NCBI RefSeq assembly: GCF_000304475.1
Contig: NC_018949.1
Location: 248,001 to 312,000, forward strand
DNA from: Kazachstania africana CBS 2517
Lineage: Eukaryota; Ascomycota; Saccharomycetes; Saccharomycetales; Saccharomycetaceae
Direction: 5' to 3'
Length of the DNA stretch: 64,000 nt
Shown here one piece after another: positions 61,296 to 64,000 of this stretch (position 1 is its first letter; each line of letters starts with the position of its first letter). The notes beneath the pieces are model-generated. The model was given only the letters and a program-made list of their open reading frames with translations. It did no database searches and was not told where the DNA came from. A program made the position numbers and the translations under genes.

Positions 61296-62183
61296 CTAAT
61301 CTTTCTTGACATCCTTTTTCTTTAAGACAGCGAATACTTTTTCGAGCTTGAACTTCTTCACTAATCCCCACTCAAGAACGCAATATGGAACTATTAATGA
61401 AACCCAAGATAAAATACTGGACATGGTGCCTCTGTAGACATCTAGAGGATCTCTTGAGCTTAAAATGTCGTTCATCAACTTTTCAGCGTACACATCAGCT
61501 GACATAGGACGGTTGTTCTTTGCCATCAATTGTCTGGCCTTAAAGGCTTCTTGACCCTCTTCAAAATTGTAAATTGAATCTTGTGGTAATGGTCTGGTAT
61601 CAGCAATATTAGTACTAACACCACCTGTAACGGCGTTTATAACTCTAACACCGAATGGCTTCAATTCCAAGTGTAGACCTCTGGCATATTGATGGATAGC
61701 AGCTTTAGAAGCAGAATAGATGCTACCAAACGGAAACGAAATAACACCTGCTGTGGAGCCAGTGAAAACAATAGTACCTTTAGCGTTAATCAAAAATTGT
61801 GCCAATTCACGACACATATTGATGTGGCCAAAAACATTCACCTTAAAGCATTGCTCTACCATTGCATCGGTAACATCTAAGGCGGGAAAAGTGCAACTTT
61901 GGCCAGCATTGTTGTACAACACATCTAATTTGCCTTCCCTTAAGGTCTCCGACAAGAAGTTTTTGAACTTGATAATATCTTCCATACTAGAAACGTCTAA
62001 CTTGTATGGCTTAATTAGAGTAGTAGAAAACTCATCAACTAACGTTTCAATTGGTTCTAGTCTTCTTGCACAAGCATACACTTGATAATTATGCTTGGCT
62101 AATTGTCTGGTAATAGCATATCCGATACCAGAAGAGGCACCGGTGACAACAGCAACTTTTTGACGTGGGGCACTTGATGACAT
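61296..62183 (-). CDS. AYR1: 1-acyldihydroxyacetone-phosphate reductase
   Basis: NADPH-dependent short-chain dehydrogenase that reduces 1-acyl-DHAP to lysophosphatidic acid, on lipid droplets and ER. The 295-residue protein has the Rossmann motif TGASSGIG (14-21), NNAGQSCTFPALD, catalytic Ser in VFTGSTAGVISFPFG and YSASKAAIHQYARG (Tyr and Lys about 157 and 161), and a hydrophobic C-terminal stretch (SWVSLIVPYCVLEWGL) followed by a basic tail for membrane attachment. The ATG at 62183 fits the family; the open frame to 62231 begins at TTG. S. cerevisiae YIL124W is 297 residues. Confidence 0.95.
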   Translation of the reverse strand: MSSSAPRQKVAVVTGASSGIGYAITRQLAKHNYQVYACARRLEPIETLVDEFSTTLIKPYKLDVSSMEDIIKFKNFLSETLREGKLDVLYNNAGQSCTFPALDVTDAMVEQCFKVNVFGHINMCRELAQFLINAKGTIVFTGSTAGVISFPFGSIYSASKAAIHQYARGLHLELKPFGVRVINAVTGGVSTNIADTRPLPQDSIYNFEEGQEAFKARQLMAKNNRPMSADVYAEKLMNDILSSRDPLDVYRGTMSSILSWVSLIVPYCVLEWGLVKKFKLEKVFAVLKKKDVKKD

Positions 62184-62469
62184 TAACCGAGTTGAATGGT
62201 TCGCTGATTCTCCAAAATGATTGTGATACAATCAATTGTAGTATATATATATATATATCCCTTTTCCCCACGTCTTTACACAACGTACGTTTTTTTTTCG
62301 CTTTTTTCACCTGATGGCATGGTTCCATGAAAAATGATTTAATGGAACATACCATCATTAAACAGTTTAAATAATGAAAATGGAGGCATAAATATAGAAG
62401 GAATATATAAATTTACTTGCTAGAGAAGACTAGTTCTCCTCCTTGCATTCTTTCTAGTTGTTAAGTCAA
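62184..62469. other. Intergenic KGD1-AYR1
   Basis: About 285 bp with the AYR1 promoter and the KGD1 3' end. A short TA-repeat (about 62241-62258) may serve as the AYR1 TATA element. Confidence 0.45.
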
Positions 62470-63999
62470 TCATTGTCCAAAAACATCTTTCAAGAACGCT
62501 GCTTCTTCTGCGTTATGCAAGGCTTTAGAACCTGCGGCAACTGCGGCACTTGGATTCCTACCGCAATATCTTACAATATAATCACTGTATTTATCAGTCT
62601 CTTTTAAAGTTGTAATCAATCTTGGGGATACAAAGGACCATGCACCCATATTCAACGGTTCTTCTTGACACCATATAATTTCTTCCAAATTTGGATAAGA
62701 ATTGATTGTGTCACGCAATTGTGCAAATGGGAATGGATGTAGCTCCTCAATTTTCAAAAATGCCGTACTTGTGTCCCCAAGCTTGGCACGTTTCTTATGT
62801 AATGCAGTGTACACCTGTCCCGTCATTATGACAAGTTTCTTTGTTTCATCTTTAGTACCAATGCTTTTACCATGTTCAGTATCTTCGATAATCCATTTGA
62901 ATCCGCCATCAGTAAACTCAGATAAATTAGATCTTGCTAATGGATGACGCAACAATTGCTTTGAGAAGAACAAAATCAATGGTTTCCTGAATTGACGGTG
63001 TTGCTGTCTTCTCAAGATATGAAATAGATTGGCCGGCGTCGTGGGATATACGACTTGGACATTACAATCTTGATGTTGTCTAGCTAGTTTTTCCTCACTT
63101 GGGAAATATCTTTCATCTTCATTGGCCAACTGCAAGAATCTTTCAAGCCTGCCAGATGAGTGTTCTGGCCCTTGTCCATCATAACCATGTGGTAACGAAA
63201 GCACCAAACCAGAACGCTGTTTCCATTTTTGCTCACCACCTGCAATAAATTGATCAATCATAACTTGACCTGTATTGGCGAAATCACCAAATTGAGCCTC
63301 CCAAATGACTAGGTATTCCGGTGAGGTTAGCGAATACCCATACTCAAATCCCATGACACCATACTCCGATAAAGAGGAATTGCAAATAGAAAAATCAGCT
63401 TGCTTATCACTTAGATGTTGCAATGGAGTGTAAGTAGCTTCAGAGTTCTGGTCATGTAACACAGCATGACGCTGAGAAAAAGTACCTCTTTCAACATCCT
63501 CACCAGATACTCTGACGTTGTGCCCTTCAAGTACCAAAGAGCCAAAGGCTAATGCCTCACCTGTAGACCAATCAATCTCTTCCCCATTTGTCACAGTCTT
63601 CCCTCTATTTGTTAAAATTCTTTTCAAGTTTTTATGAACTTCAAATCCCTTAGGCCACGAAGATATAGTATCACCAATATTTTGTAAAGTCTCTGCAGGA
63701 ACATTTGTTGGTTCATGAGGTAAAACTTCGGTAGCTAATGCGAGAGGGGATTTGAAATTCTCCCATGCCGCTGTAAGCCATTCCCTATCGTTTGGTACAT
63801 AATCTTTTGCTTTAGCAAAGGCACTCTCGAATAGATCCCATACCCATTTTTTATGTTCATCGATATCCTTTTTCGAAAAAGTCCCTTCTTCAATCAATTT
63901 TTCAGTATATGCATCAATAACAGATTGTTGCTCCGCAATTTTCTTGTACATTAAAGGCTGTGTGAAGGAAGGTTGATCAGTTTCATTATGACCATGTTT
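62470..63999 (-). CDS. KGD1: 2-oxoglutarate dehydrogenase E1 component, C-terminal half (cut by window edge)
   Basis: Thiamine-diphosphate E1 enzyme of the mitochondrial 2-oxoglutarate dehydrogenase complex, in the TCA cycle just after the step catalysed by IDH1. The frame is open to the window edge; beyond the internal Met at 63951 it reads KHGHNETDQPSFTQPLM, a hallmark of OGDH E1. It continues with GKTVTNGEEIDWSTGEALAFGSL, SGEDVERGTFSQRHAVLHDQ, EAQFGDFANTGQVMIDQFI, LPHGYDGQGPEHSSGRLERFLQ and the C-terminal block IIWCQEEPLNMGAWSFVSPRL. About 510 codons of some 1014 are visible. Counterpart of YIL125W. Confidence 0.97.
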   Translation of the reverse strand, partial: KHGHNETDQPSFTQPLMYKKIAEQQSVIDAYTEKLIEEGTFSKKDIDEHKKWVWDLFESAFAKAKDYVPNDREWLTAAWENFKSPLALATEVLPHEPTNVPAETLQNIGDTISSWPKGFEVHKNLKRILTNRGKTVTNGEEIDWSTGEALAFGSLVLEGHNVRVSGEDVERGTFSQRHAVLHDQNSEATYTPLQHLSDKQADFSICNSSLSEYGVMGFEYGYSLTSPEYLVIWEAQFGDFANTGQVMIDQFIAGGEQKWKQRSGLVLSLPHGYDGQGPEHSSGRLERFLQLANEDERYFPSEEKLARQHQDCNVQVVYPTTPANLFHILRRQQHRQFRKPLILFFSKQLLRHPLARSNLSEFTDGGFKWIIEDTEHGKSIGTKDETKKLVIMTGQVYTALHKKRAKLGDTSTAFLKIEELHPFPFAQLRDTINSYPNLEEIIWCQEEPLNMGAWSFVSPRLITTLKETDKYSDYIVRYCGRNPSAAVAAGSKALHNAEEAAFLKDVFGQ

Positions 64000-64000
64000 C

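Overview
The window is nuclear chromosomal DNA from a budding yeast of the family Saccharomycetaceae. Nearly every long reading frame is recognisable as the counterpart of a Saccharomyces cerevisiae gene. Their order and orientation follow the left arm of S. cerevisiae chromosome IX from YIL093C (RSM25) to YIL125W (KGD1) almost without a break. Genes that S. cerevisiae keeps only in the sister region of chromosome XIV (IDH1, NCE103) also sit here, while other sister-region genes that an unduplicated ancestor should carry (for example ALG11, COG5, VAC7) are absent. This fits a species that descends from the whole-genome duplication but sorted its duplicates differently from S. cerevisiae. The genus cannot be fixed from sequence alone.

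Layout. 1-13 kb: RSM25 (cut by the window edge), LYS12, PRK1, NKP2 (out of place relative to S. cerevisiae), BMT5, FYV10/GID9, IDH1, a very short FMC1-like gene, a short NCE103 and XBP1. A tRNA-Thr(AGU) lies at 13.2 kb. 13.8-29.4 kb: SHQ1, SLM1, MOB1 (one spliceosomal intron), PFK26, the YIL108W metalloprotease-like gene, SEC24, HPM1 and COX5. 29.9-46.8 kb: HOS4, a porin, NUP159, HIS5, PRM5, RHO3 and RPI1. 46.8-53.0 kb: about 6.2 kb with no convincing gene, between two convergent genes. 53.0-64 kb: one QDR-type drug:H+ antiporter, a second gene-poor stretch (54.7-57.2 kb), POG1, SIM1, AYR1 and the C-terminal half of KGD1 (cut by the window edge).

The genes are mostly independent housekeeping functions: mitochondrial energy metabolism (IDH1, KGD1, COX5, porin, FMC1, RSM25), lysine and histidine biosynthesis (LYS12, HIS5), ribosome biogenesis (BMT5, SHQ1, HPM1), trafficking and polarity (PRK1, SEC24, RHO3, SLM1, NUP159) and glycolytic control (PFK26, GID9). 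Several promoters carry sites that match the known regulation of the family: PAC/RRPE before BMT5, Gcn4 before HIS5, Hap-type CCAAT boxes before COX5, Rlm1-like boxes before PRM5, and MCB/SCB boxes before SIM1.

The least explained parts are the 6.2-kb convergent gap, which holds a same-strand cluster of YGAGGAG motifs and several inverted repeats, and a cluster of hairpins about 1 kb upstream of the QDR gene. I found no CRISPR array, insertion sequence, retrotransposon or canonical point centromere. Identifications rest on reading translated proteins against remembered family sequences; no search was run.
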